A stretch of DNA of 64,000 nt. It comes from Paraburkholderia sp. CNPSo 3274 (GTDB lineage Bacteria; Pseudomonadota; Gammaproteobacteria; Burkholderiales; Burkholderiaceae). The stretch lies in assembly GCF_024206475.1 (NCBI RefSeq), contig NZ_JAMBPR010000021.1, forward strand, positions 1-64,000, read 5' to 3'. A program made the translations under genes and the position numbers. The notes under the pieces were generated by a model. The model searched no databases. It saw only the letters and a list, made by a program, of their open reading frames with translations, and had not been told where the DNA came from. Shown here piece by piece: positions 28,397 through 36,937 of this stretch (positions within the stretch are counted from its first letter, which is position 1; every line of letters begins with the position of its first letter).

Positions 28397-30025
28397 ATGG
28401 GCGATTCTTCTTCACGTCAGGCAACGCTTGAGCAACACGGCAGCGGTGTGCCGCGCCTCGCGCTTGCCGGCATCACGAAGCAGTACCCGGCGGTGCGCGC
28501 GAACGACGATGTCACGCTCTCGGTCGCGCCTGGCGAAATTCACGCCTTGCTCGGCGAGAACGGCGCGGGCAAGAGCACGCTCATGAAGATCGTCTACGGC
28601 GCGGTGCGCCCGGACGCGGGCGAGATCCGCTGGGAAGGCCACGCCGTTGAAATCGCGAATCCGGCTGCGGCGCGCAAGCTCGGCATCGGCATGGTGTTCC
28701 AGCATTTTTCGTTGTTCGAAACGCTGACCGTTGGCGAGAACATCGCGCTCTCGCTCGACGAACCGTTCGACCTGAAAACGCTCGGCAAGCGTATTCGCGA
28801 GGTGTCGGCGCAATACGGCCTCGATGTCGATCCGCAGCGCCACGTGCATAGCCTCACGGTGGGCGAGCGTCAGCGCGTGGAGATCGTGCGCTGCCTGCTG
28901 CAGAATCCGCGTCTGTTGATCATGGACGAACCGACTTCGGTGCTCACGCCGCAAGCGGTGCGCAAGCTGTTCGGCACGCTGCGGCGTCTGGCTTCCGAAG
29001 GCTGCAGCATTCTCTATATCAGTCACAAGCTCGACGAAATCCAGGAGCTTTGCGATACGGCCACCGTGCTGCGTGGCGGCAAGGTCACAGGCCACGTCAT
29101 TCCGCGCGAAGAAACGCATGCGTCGCTCGCGCGGTTGATGGTCGGGCGCGACCTGCCCGACTACACGCGGCGCGCGCACGCGCCCGGCGACGTGCTGCTC
29201 GAAGCGAAGCATCTGTCGATGCCGAGCGACGACCCGTTCGGCACGTCGCTCAACGACGTTTCGTTCAGCGTGCACGCGGGCGAGATACTCGGTGTCGCCG
29301 GCGTCTCGGGCAACGGCCAGGCGGAATTGCTCGCCGCGCTCTCCGGCGAGGCGCAAGCGGCCCGCCACGGTGTGAGCGCCGATGCCGTCAAGATTTGCGG
29401 CAAGCCCGCAGGACGCCTTTCGGCCGGGGCGCGCCGAAAGCTCGGCTTCGCATTCGTGCCGGAGGAGCGGCTTGGGCGCGGCGCGGTCCCGGCCATGTCG
29501 CTTGCCGAAAACGCCTTGCTCACGGCACACCGCGAAGGCATGGTGCGCTCGGGCTGGCTCAAGACCGGCGCGATGCGCGCGTTCGCCGAGCGCTGCATCG
29601 GCGCGTTCGATGTGCGCTGCGGCGGCCCGGACGCGCTCGCGCAAAGCCTCTCGGGCGGCAATCTGCAGAAGTACATCGTGGGGCGCGAGATTCTCCAGGC
29701 GCCGAAGGTGCTCGTGGTCGCGCAGCCCACCTGGGGCGTGGACGTAGGCGCGGCCGCATTCATTCGCCAGGAGTTGCTCGATCTTTCGGCGCGCGGCGTG
29801 GCGATACTCGTGATCTCGGAGGAACTGGAGGAGCTGTTCGACATCTGCGACCGCATTGCGGTGCTCGCGGGCGGACGCCTGTCACCCGCGCGTTTGACCG
29901 GCGAGACGAACGCCGAGGAAATCGGCCGCTGGATGGCGGGGCTCTTCGGCGAGCGCTCGGATCGTGGAGACGGCGGTGGCCGGCCCAACGGCGAGCCGCC
30001 CGCGCAGACCGTAGCGAACGCATGA
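28397..30025 (+). CDS. ABC transporter ATP-binding protein, BMP/nucleoside type (NupO/YufO-like)
   Basis: A 542-residue double-cassette ATPase of the sugar/nucleoside class. Cassette 1 is canonical (GENGAGKST, LTVGERQRVEIVRCLLQNPRLLIMDEPTS). Cassette 2 has LSGGNLQKYIVGREI and a Walker B in which Gln replaces the catalytic Glu (VLVVAQPTWGVD), the usual asymmetric arrangement of this family. Two permeases and a BMP-type binding protein follow in order. With a divergent LysR gene and the neighbouring deaminase, uptake of a purine base or nucleoside (guanine, xanthine, 8-oxoguanine or urate class) is likely. The start is at ATG 28397. Confidence 0.9.
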   Translation: MGDSSSRQATLEQHGSGVPRLALAGITKQYPAVRANDDVTLSVAPGEIHALLGENGAGKSTLMKIVYGAVRPDAGEIRWEGHAVEIANPAAARKLGIGMVFQHFSLFETLTVGENIALSLDEPFDLKTLGKRIREVSAQYGLDVDPQRHVHSLTVGERQRVEIVRCLLQNPRLLIMDEPTSVLTPQAVRKLFGTLRRLASEGCSILYISHKLDEIQELCDTATVLRGGKVTGHVIPREETHASLARLMVGRDLPDYTRRAHAPGDVLLEAKHLSMPSDDPFGTSLNDVSFSVHAGEILGVAGVSGNGQAELLAALSGEAQAARHGVSADAVKICGKPAGRLSAGARRKLGFAFVPEERLGRGAVPAMSLAENALLTAHREGMVRSGWLKTGAMRAFAERCIGAFDVRCGGPDALAQSLSGGNLQKYIVGREILQAPKVLVVAQPTWGVDVGAAAFIRQELLDLSARGVAILVISEELEELFDICDRIAVLAGGRLSPARLTGETNAEEIGRWMAGLFGERSDRGDGGGRPNGEPPAQTVANA

Positions 30026-30101
30026 TAGGCGACACATAACGACAGGCAACGGCGCGCGAACGCACATCAACCACCCGAGACAGACCAACGACTTCACGAC
30101 C

Positions 30102-31208
30102 ATGATCTTCCCGTACCGACTCGAAGCCCGCACGACGCCGTCGCGCACGGTGCGCATCGCCGTGCCGCTCATTGCGGCGCTGCTTACGCTCGCCATCGGC
30201 TTCCTGATCTTCGGCCTCGTGGGCCGCGATCCCTTGCAGGCGATGCACGCGTTCTTCATCGAACCGCTGTCGAGCGTCAACGGCTGGTCCGAGCTCTTGC
30301 TCAAGGCCTCGCCGCTATGCCTGATCGCGCTCGGTCTCGCGGCGGGATATCGCGCCAACGTGTGGAACATCGGCGCGGAAGGGCAGATGGTGCTGGGCGG
30401 TATCGCGGCGAGCGGCGTGGCGATCTATTTCGATCAAGCCACGGGCTGGTGGATCCTCGTCCTGATGATGTTCGCGGGCGTGCTGGGCGGCATGGCGTGG
30501 GCGGCGATTCCCGCGTGGCTCAAGAGCCGCTTCAACACCAACGAGATACTCACGAGCCTGATGCTCACCTACGTCGCCACGCAACTGTTGATCTGGCTCG
30601 TAAGCGGTCCGTGGCGCGACCCGCAAGGCATGAACTTTCCGCTCTCCGAAATGTTCAGCGGCGACGCGCTCTATCCGACCTTCGGCGGCGACTGGCGCAT
30701 CCACTGGCTGCGCGGCACGCGCCTGAACGCATCTATTTTCGTTACGCTTGCGGCCATTCCGCTCGTGTGGCTCTTCATGCGCCGCAGCTTCGCGGGCTAT
30801 CGCATGAGCGTGGGCGGGCTCGCGCCGCTCGCTGCGCGCTATGCGGGCTTCTCGGAGAAAAAGACGATCTGGACGTCGCTGCTGCTTTCCGGTGGCCTCG
30901 CGGGGCTCGCGGGCATGGGCGAGATTGCCGGCCCCATTGGCCAACTGCAAGCGACGTGGTCGCCGGGCTACGGCTTCACGGCGATCATCGTTGTGTTCGT
31001 GGGGCGTCTGCATCCGGTCGGCATCGTGCTCGCGAGCCTCTTGATGGCGCTGCTCTACCTGGGCGGCGAAGCCGTGCAGACATCGCTGCAATTGCCGCAG
31101 GCGCTTTCCGGCGTGTTCCAGGGGCTGCTGCTCTTCTGCCTGCTCGGCGCGGACCTCTTCGTGAACTATCGCGTGCGCCGCCGTCATCCGGTCGCGGTTG
31201 CGAGCTGA
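30102..31208 (+). CDS. ABC transporter permease, nucleoside/BMP type (first)
   Basis: A 368-residue permease of the BPD_transp_2 family, the larger of the two permeases in NupP/NupQ-type systems. After a cytosolic start (MIFPYRLEARTTPSRTVRIAV) come about eight helices. Family motifs: SELLLKASPLCLIALGLAAGYRANVWNIGAEGQMVLGGIAA, FNTNEILTSLMLTYVA, and GFTAIIVVFVGRLHPVGIVLASLLMALLYLGG. It pairs with the next gene to form the channel. Confidence 0.9.
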   Translation: MIFPYRLEARTTPSRTVRIAVPLIAALLTLAIGFLIFGLVGRDPLQAMHAFFIEPLSSVNGWSELLLKASPLCLIALGLAAGYRANVWNIGAEGQMVLGGIAASGVAIYFDQATGWWILVLMMFAGVLGGMAWAAIPAWLKSRFNTNEILTSLMLTYVATQLLIWLVSGPWRDPQGMNFPLSEMFSGDALYPTFGGDWRIHWLRGTRLNASIFVTLAAIPLVWLFMRRSFAGYRMSVGGLAPLAARYAGFSEKKTIWTSLLLSGGLAGLAGMGEIAGPIGQLQATWSPGYGFTAIIVVFVGRLHPVGIVLASLLMALLYLGGEAVQTSLQLPQALSGVFQGLLLFCLLGADLFVNYRVRRRHPVAVAS

Positions 31209-31247
31209 TCAGCGCAATCCAGAGAACAACCAAACGGGCCACACGAC

Positions 31248-32177
31248 ATGGATATCCAGCAAGCCAGTTCACTCGCCTCGAGCGCCGTCACCGCCGCCAT
31301 TCCGCTCATGTTCGCGGGCGTGGGCGAACTCGTCACAGAGAAGTCGGGCGTGCTCAACCTCGGCGTGGAAGGCATGATGCTGATGGGCGCCGTCACGGGC
31401 TACGCGGTCACGACCATTAGCGGCAGCCCATGGCTCGGCCTCGTTGCGGGCATGGCCGCCGGTGTTGTGATGGCGTTGCTGTTCGGTTTTCTCGTGCTCA
31501 CCATGCTGGCCAACCAGGTCGCAACGGGCCTCTCGCTCACGATCTTCGGCGTCGGGCTTTCGGCGTATGTCGGCAAGCCGTACACCTCGGCCGCCACGTC
31601 GGCGACCATCTCAGCGTGGCCGATTCCGGGGCTCTCGCAACTGCCCGTCGTCGGGCAAGCGTTTTTTAGCCTCACGCCTGTCGACTACCTCGCATTCATC
31701 ATGTTTGCCGTCGTCGGCTGGTTCCTCTATCGCACGCGCGCCGGGCTCGTGCTGCGCTCGGTGGGCGAGTCGCCGCAGGTCGCGCATTCGGTGGGCTTTC
31801 CCGTGATCGGCGTGCGCTATGGCGCAACGGCCTTCGGCGGCGCGATGGCAGGCCTCGCGGGCAGCTACTACTCCGTGGTGCAACTGCATTTGTGGCAAGA
31901 GCAGATCACGGCAGGGCGTGGCTGGATCGCGCTCGCGCTCGTCGTGTTCGCGACCTGGCGGCCGGGGCGCCTCCTGATCGGCGCGCTGCTCTTTGGCGCG
32001 GTCACGGGCGCGCAGTTCTATGCGCAGGCCGTAGGCGTGCCGGTGCCCACGCAGTTCCTGGCCATGCTGCCGTACGTCGCGACGATCGTCGTGCTCGTGC
32101 TCATTTCGCGCAACCCGAACACGATCCGCCTGAACGCGCCGGCTTCGCTCGGCAAGCCGTTCTTTGGGGCCGCCTAG
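31248..32177 (+). CDS. ABC transporter permease, nucleoside/BMP type (second)
   Basis: A 309-residue permease of the same family. Typical motifs: IPLMFAGVGELVTEKSGVLNLGVEGMMLMGAVTGY, LANQVATGLSLTIFGVGLSAYVG and GESPQVAHSVGFPVIGVRYGATAFGGAMAGLAGSYYSV. It starts 39 bp after the first permease gene. Its last codons and TAG stop fall inside the first unit of a 14-bp tandem repeat that continues downstream. Confidence 0.9.
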   Translation: MDIQQASSLASSAVTAAIPLMFAGVGELVTEKSGVLNLGVEGMMLMGAVTGYAVTTISGSPWLGLVAGMAAGVVMALLFGFLVLTMLANQVATGLSLTIFGVGLSAYVGKPYTSAATSATISAWPIPGLSQLPVVGQAFFSLTPVDYLAFIMFAVVGWFLYRTRAGLVLRSVGESPQVAHSVGFPVIGVRYGATAFGGAMAGLAGSYYSVVQLHLWQEQITAGRGWIALALVVFATWRPGRLLIGALLFGAVTGAQFYAQAVGVPVPTQFLAMLPYVATIVVLVLISRNPNTIRLNAPASLGKPFFGAA

Positions 32178-32221
32178 GTGGGGCCGCCTAGGTGGGGCCG
32201 CCCAGGTGGGGCCGCCCAGGC
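32166..32221. repeat. Four tandem copies of a 14-bp GC-rich unit
   Basis: GGGGCCGCCTAGGT occurs twice exactly, then twice with CAG instead of TAG; the last unit ends in C rather than T. The array begins within the final codons of the upstream permease, whose stop is the first TAG, and ends 75 bp before the binding-protein gene. It is likely a slippage-generated minisatellite. Confidence 0.9.
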
Positions 32222-32296
32222 AGGGCCATTTGTCCGGAATGCTAACCAACACGCCTTGAACGCTCGCAGTTCCCCATCCACGACAGGAGATCCACG

Positions 32297-33382
32297 ATGA
32301 AAAAAACCATCCTGACCGCTTTCGCCGTCGCCGCCACGTGCGGCACGGCGGCCCTCGCGCCAGCGGCCCACGCCGCCGACGCGCCGGGCGTCGCGTTCGT
32401 CTATCTCGGCAATCCGGGCGATGCCGGCTGGACTTTCGCGCACGATCAGGGCTCGAAGGTCGCCGAGCAGAAGTTCGGCAACAAGATCAAGATCACGCGC
32501 GTGGAAAACGTGCCGGAATCGGCGGATTCGGAACGCGTGTTCCGCGATCTCGCGAACAAGGGCAACAAGATCATCTTCGGCACGAGCTTCGGTTATCAGG
32601 ACTTCCAGCTGAAGGTGGCGAAGGATTTCCCGGACACCGTGTTCCTGCACGCAACGGGCTACAAGAAGGCGCCGAACTTCGGCACCTATGACGTGCGCAT
32701 GTATCAGGGCGCGTATCTCGCGGGCGTCGCGGCGGGTTACGCGACGAAGACCAACACGCTCGGCTTCGTCGCCTCGGTGCCGATTCCCGAGGTCGTGCGC
32801 AACATCAATGCGTACACGCTCGGCGCGCGCTCGGTGAATCCGAAGGTGCACACCAAGGTCATCTGGATCAATAGCTGGTTCGATCCGGGCAAGGAGAAGC
32901 AGGCCGCCGAAACGCTGATCGGCCAGGGCGCCGACGTGCTGCTGCAAAACACCGATTCGAGCGCCACGCTCGCCACCGCCGAAGAGAAAAAAGTCCACGC
33001 GTTCGGCTGGGATTCGAACATGAAGAAGTTCGGGCCGCACGCGCACCTGGGCTCGGTCGAGGCGAACTGGGGCGTGTACTACGTCGCTGCGATCCAGCAG
33101 GTGCTCGATGGCAAGTGGAAGAATGACCCCGTGTGGTGGGGCATTCCGCAAAAGGCCGTCGATCTCGGCGACGTCAACACGTCTGAGCTTTCGGCCGACG
33201 CGCAAAAGGCCGTCGCCGCGAAGCGCGAACAGATCGCGAGCGGCAAGTGGGACGTCTTCTCGGGCCCGATCAAGGATCAGACGGGCGCAGTCAAGATCCC
33301 GGCCGGCAAGACGCTGACCGACCCGGAACTGCAACGCCTGAACTGGTACGTCGAAGGCGTGGACGGCTCGCTGCCGAAGTAA
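32297..33382 (+). CDS. BMP family ABC transporter substrate-binding protein
   Basis: A 361-residue periplasmic protein of the BMP/PnrA family (Bmp domain), which binds purine nucleosides or bases. A signal peptide (MKKTILTAFAVAATCGTAALAPAAHA) precedes DAPGVAFVYLGNPGDAGWTFAHDQG. Other family segments are RDLANKGNKIIFGTSFGYQDF, NFGTYDVRMYQGAYLAGVAAG and VLLQNTDSSATLATAEEK. AGGAG lies 8 nt before the ATG. It is the last gene of the transporter operon and has its own terminator. Confidence 0.92.
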   Translation: MKKTILTAFAVAATCGTAALAPAAHAADAPGVAFVYLGNPGDAGWTFAHDQGSKVAEQKFGNKIKITRVENVPESADSERVFRDLANKGNKIIFGTSFGYQDFQLKVAKDFPDTVFLHATGYKKAPNFGTYDVRMYQGAYLAGVAAGYATKTNTLGFVASVPIPEVVRNINAYTLGARSVNPKVHTKVIWINSWFDPGKEKQAAETLIGQGADVLLQNTDSSATLATAEEKKVHAFGWDSNMKKFGPHAHLGSVEANWGVYYVAAIQQVLDGKWKNDPVWWGIPQKAVDLGDVNTSELSADAQKAVAAKREQIASGKWDVFSGPIKDQTGAVKIPAGKTLTDPELQRLNWYVEGVDGSLPK

Positions 33383-33467
33383 GCATGAGTCGGGCGCTCG
33401 CGCCGCCTGACACGGCGACGGCGCGGGTGCGAGTGCATTCTTCGTACGATTTCGACGTGCGTACGCG

Positions 33468-33508
33468 AAACGGCTGCGGGTAGCCTGCGAGGCTCGCGCA
33501 GCCGTTTT
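33468..33508. terminator. Bidirectional terminator between the BMP operon and dodecin
   Basis: An 11-bp stem (AAACGGCTGCG / CGCAGCCGTTT) lies between the convergent genes ending at 33382 and 33565. TTTT follows on the plus strand and a TTTCGCG end on the minus strand. Confidence 0.8.
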
Positions 33509-33564
33509 GCCTTGATGGCCGTCCGCAAAGATCTGGCGCCGACGCGGCGCGAAGCCGCGCCGCG

Positions 33565-33774
33565 TCAGTCGTCAAGGCGTATACCCACCTTGATCGTGAC
33601 CTGCCAGTGCGAGACCTGGTCGTTTTCGATCAGGCCGCGGGTTTCCACGACCTCGAACCAGTGCAGGTGGCGCAGCGTCTTCGACGCCCGCGCGATGGCG
33701 CAACGAATGGCGTCGTCGCTGGACTCCTTGGACGAGCCGGTAAGTTCGATCTGCTTGTAGACGTGGTCGTTCAT
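33565..33774 (-). CDS. Dodecin (flavin-storage protein)
   Basis: A 69-residue dodecin, which forms dodecameric shells that bind flavin or CoA. The family pattern is complete: [27 protein letters not shown], the flavin-stacking tryptophan in LRHLHWFEV, and [25 protein letters not shown] ribosome-binding site precedes the ATG. It stands alone and is divergent from the dehydrogenase gene at 33966. Confidence 0.93.
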   Translation of the reverse strand: MNDHVYKQIELTGSSKESSDDAIRCAIARASKTLRHLHWFEVVETRGLIENDQVSHWQVTIKVGIRLDD

Positions 33775-33965
33775 GGCAGTGTCTCCTCGTGGGGGGCGCG
33801 CGGCGTCGGCGCGTCAATCGAGTATAGGTAACGGACCGGGGCGCAAGGGCAAAGATGAGAGAAGCCCGGCGCCGGTTATCACGGCGCCTCTCGCGAAAAC
33901 GAGCATTCAACGTGCCCGTATTGCAGGCGCTAGAACGCAACGGCGAGCGACAGGAGACGAACGAG

Positions 33966-34865
33966 ATGGACGGACAGGTATTGGGTTTTTGCGGACCGGG
34001 GCTGATGGGCGCGCCGATGATCCGTCATTTGCTGCACGCCGGGCACGCGGTGCGCGTGTGGAACCGCACGCCGGCGAAGGCCGAGGCGCTGATTGGCGAC
34101 GGCGCGCAAGTGGCCGCGACGCCCAACGAGCTGGCGCGCGAGGCCGACGTGGTGTTGCTGTGCGTCGCCGATGCGGCGGCGGTCCAGCAGGTGGTGTTCG
34201 GCGAACACGGGCTTTTGGCCGGTGCGCCCGGCGAGAGCGTGCGCGTGCGGCGCATCGTCGATCATTCGAGCATTCCTCCTGACGCGACGCGCAGGCTCGC
34301 AGAGCGCGCGGCGGCGTTCGGCGTGGGTTGGATCGACGCGCCGGTTTCGGGCGGCGTGGCGGGCGCGCAGAACGGCACGCTGGCGATCATGGCGGGCGGT
34401 GCAACAGCCGACGTCGAAGCCATTACGCCGATCCTCGGCGCCTATGCGGCGCGCGTGACCCATATGGGTGGCGTGGGTGCGGGCCAGACCACCAAGCTGT
34501 GCAACCAGGCCATCGTCACGGCCACGGTCGCTGCGATTGCCGAAGCGGTGAGCCTCGCGCGCCGCAGCGGTATCGATGCGGCGAAGCTGCCCGAAGCGCT
34601 TGCGGGCGGCTGGGCCGATTCGACGTTGTTGCGCACGTTCGTGCCGCGCATGACGCAAGACGGGTTCGAATCCATCGGCGCGCTTAAAACGTTCCAGAAA
34701 GACGTGGACACGATCGCAGCAGCGGCCGCGCAGACCGGCACGCCCATGCCTGTCTCGGGCACGGTCCAGCAATTGCTGCGTCTGGGTGCAGCCATGGGCC
34801 TCGCGCAGGCCGATTTTTCGGGCTTCATCGACGTGTTGCAGACGCCGCGCACCGACGAAACCTGA
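33966..34865 (+). CDS. NAD(P)-dependent beta-hydroxyacid dehydrogenase (3-hydroxyisobutyrate dehydrogenase-like)
   Basis: A 299-residue oxidoreductase. It has an N-terminal Rossmann domain (GFCGPGLMGAPMIRHLLHAGHAVRVWNRTPAKA), the substrate-binding loop DAPVSGGVAGAQNGTLAIMAGG and the catalytic-lysine region GAGQTTKLCNQA. The C-terminal helical domain contains LKTFQKDVD. The family includes 3-hydroxyisobutyrate, tartronate semialdehyde and glyoxylate reductases. Given the glyoxylate-producing ureide genes nearby, a glyoxylate or tartronate-semialdehyde role is conceivable but unproven. The ATG at 33966 follows GACAGGAGACGAACGAG. Its neighbours are not in an obvious operon with it. Confidence 0.87.
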   Translation: MDGQVLGFCGPGLMGAPMIRHLLHAGHAVRVWNRTPAKAEALIGDGAQVAATPNELAREADVVLLCVADAAAVQQVVFGEHGLLAGAPGESVRVRRIVDHSSIPPDATRRLAERAAAFGVGWIDAPVSGGVAGAQNGTLAIMAGGATADVEAITPILGAYAARVTHMGGVGAGQTTKLCNQAIVTATVAAIAEAVSLARRSGIDAAKLPEALAGGWADSTLLRTFVPRMTQDGFESIGALKTFQKDVDTIAAAAAQTGTPMPVSGTVQQLLRLGAAMGLAQADFSGFIDVLQTPRTDET

Positions 34866-35054
34866 GCGGATCGAGCACGTGCAGGCGATGCGGCCCCGTT
34901 GTAACCGGCGCGCACGGCGGCCTTCACATTCCTCACTTCTTGCCGTGTCATGCTGGGCGGAGCCGGGCTGTCCGCGCGGCTGAAACTCGCGCGTGAAGTG
35001 GCATAACCTGCTAAAATTACAGGTTTTTCGTCGATCTACTTACCGGGACGCGCT

Positions 35055-36647
35055 GTGCTCTCTACCGCCAACATCACCATGCAATTCGGGCCGAAGCCCT
35101 TGTTCGAGAACATCTCGGTCAAATTCGGCGAAGGCAACCGCTATGGCCTGATCGGCGCGAACGGTTGCGGCAAATCCACGTTCATGAAGATCCTCGGTGG
35201 GGATCTCGAGCAGAGTTCGGGCAACGTCATGCTCGAGCCGAACGTGCGTCTGGGCAAGCTGCGCCAGGACCAGTTCGCGTACGAAGACGTGCGCGTGCTC
35301 GACGTCGTCATGATGGGCCATACCGAAATGTGGGCCGCGATGACCGAGCGCGACGCGATCTACGCGAACCCCGAAGCCACCGACGACGACTACATGCATG
35401 CCGCCGAACTCGAAGCGAAGTTCGCCGAGTACGACGGCTACACGGCCGAAGCGCGCGCGGGCGAACTGCTGCTGGGCATCGGCATCGGCACGGACTTCCA
35501 CAATGGGCCGATGAGCGGCGTGGCGCCGGGCTGGAAGCTGCGCGTGCTGCTCGCGCAGGCGCTGTTCTCGAAGCCCGATGTGCTGCTGCTCGACGAACCG
35601 ACCAACAACCTCGACATCAACTCGATCCGCTGGCTGGAAGATGTGCTCAACGAGTACAACTCGACGATGATCATCATCTCCCACGATCGACACTTCCTGA
35701 ACCAGGTCTGCACGCACATGGCGGACATGGATTACGGCACGCTCAAGATCTACCCGGGCAACTACGACGACTACATGCTCGCTTCGGCGCAGGCGCGCGA
35801 GCGTCAGGCCAACGCCAACGCCAAGGCGAAGGAGCGCGTGGCCGATCTGCAGGACTTCGTGCGCCGCTTCTCGGCGAACAAGTCGAAGGCGCGTCAGGCC
35901 ACCAGCCGCCTGAAGATGATCGACAAGATCAAGATCGAGGAATTCAAGCCTTCGTCGCGACAGAACCCGTTCATCCGCTTCGAGTTCGAAAAGAAGCTGC
36001 ACAACATCGTCGTGGTCGCGGAAGAGATCACGAAGACGTACGAGCGCCGCATCTTCAACAAGCTCAGCATCAGCGTGCAGCCGGGCGAGCGCATCGCGAT
36101 CATCGGCGAGAACGGCGCGGGCAAGACCACGCTGCTGCGCTCGCTGCTCGGCAACCTGGCCGTCGATAACGGCTCGGTGAAGTGGGCGGAGAACGCGAAC
36201 GTGGGCTACATGCCGCAGGACACGTACGAAGAGTTCCCGGCCGACGTCACGCTGATGGACTGGATCGACCAGTACCGTCAGGAGGGCGACGACGAGCAGT
36301 CGGTGCGCGGCACGCTGGGCCGTCTGCTCTTCAATGCGGACGACATCAGGAAGTCGGTGAAGGTATTATCGGGTGGCGAGAAGGGCCGCATGATCTGGGG
36401 CAAGCTGATGCTCGGCCGCCACAACGTGCTGCTCATGGACGAGCCCACGAACCACATGGACATGGAGTCGATCGAGTCGCTGCAGATCGCGCTCGAAAAG
36501 TTCGAAGGCACGCTCATTTTCGTGTCCCACGACCGTGAGTTCGTGAACGGCCTCGCCAACCGCATCATCGAGGTGAAAGCCGATGGCGCGGTCAAGGACT
36601 ACAGCGGCAACTACGAAGACTTCCTGGCTAGCCAGGGGCTGCATTGA
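35055..36647 (+). CDS. ybiT: ABC-F family ATPase YbiT
   Basis: A 530-residue soluble twin-ABC protein of the ribosome-associated ABC-F family. It aligns end to end with E. coli YbiT (same length, opening [22 protein letters not shown]). Cassette 1 has GANGCGKST and [11 protein letters not shown]; the inter-cassette linker is [21 protein letters not shown]; cassette 2 has [18 protein letters not shown] and [11 protein letters not shown]. The start is a GTG at 35055. A -10-like TAAAAT lies at 35012-35017. Family members act on the ribosomal E site during translation; a specific role is not known here. Confidence 0.95.
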   Translation: MLSTANITMQFGPKPLFENISVKFGEGNRYGLIGANGCGKSTFMKILGGDLEQSSGNVMLEPNVRLGKLRQDQFAYEDVRVLDVVMMGHTEMWAAMTERDAIYANPEATDDDYMHAAELEAKFAEYDGYTAEARAGELLLGIGIGTDFHNGPMSGVAPGWKLRVLLAQALFSKPDVLLLDEPTNNLDINSIRWLEDVLNEYNSTMIIISHDRHFLNQVCTHMADMDYGTLKIYPGNYDDYMLASAQARERQANANAKAKERVADLQDFVRRFSANKSKARQATSRLKMIDKIKIEEFKPSSRQNPFIRFEFEKKLHNIVVVAEEITKTYERRIFNKLSISVQPGERIAIIGENGAGKTTLLRSLLGNLAVDNGSVKWAENANVGYMPQDTYEEFPADVTLMDWIDQYRQEGDDEQSVRGTLGRLLFNADDIRKSVKVLSGGEKGRMIWGKLMLGRHNVLLMDEPTNHMDMESIESLQIALEKFEGTLIFVSHDREFVNGLANRIIEVKADGAVKDYSGNYEDFLASQGLH

Positions 36648-36676
36648 GTTTCGATCGCTGATCGAAGCGTGAAATG

Positions 36677-36713
36677 AAAACGGGCGGCGCGTGAGCGTCG
36701 CCCGTTTTGTTTT
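36677..36713 (+). terminator. Rho-independent terminator after ybiT
   Basis: A long stem (AAAACGGGCGGCGC / GCGTCGCCCGTTTT, one mismatch) around GTGA is followed by TGTTTTT. Confidence 0.9.
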
Positions 36714-36823
36714 TGGCCCGCGTGCCTCCGCCCACTGCGCGCCCGCTTTACGTATGCGTCAACCACGTTAGAATGCACTGTCGCCGCGGCGAGCGCCGCG
36801 ATGAAATGGCAAACGAACACGGA

Positions 36824-36926
36824 GCTTTGCATGGGATGGCAGTAAGTGCTCTGCATGAGCCCGGAGTAAGTGCTAAAGCACTAACTCCGGGCGACAGCTG
36901 AAGCGCAAACTGCCATCGACCGACAG
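36824..36926 (+). repeat. Single hairpin leader element upstream of the aldehyde dehydrogenase gene
   Basis: GCTTTGCATGGGATGGCA precedes a 34-bp palindrome at 36859-36892. Its outer 9-bp stem is GCCCGGAGT/ACTCCGGGC, then an A-A mismatch, an inner 5-bp stem AGTGC/GCACT and a TAAA loop. This is the same architecture as the units at 9078-9251 but with different paired bases. A flanking dyad ATGGCAGT/ACTGCCAT encloses it, and AGGAGG follows at once. A possible -10 (TAGAAT, 36769-36774) would put the element in a leader of about 155 nt. Confidence 0.85.
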
Positions 36927-36937
36927 GAGGAACACCC

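Noticed and set aside
29700..29760. Inactivated ATPase site in the BMP-type ABC protein (Gln for Glu in the second Walker B)
   Set aside because: A Gln in the second cassette is normal for this double-cassette family, so it is not a defect.
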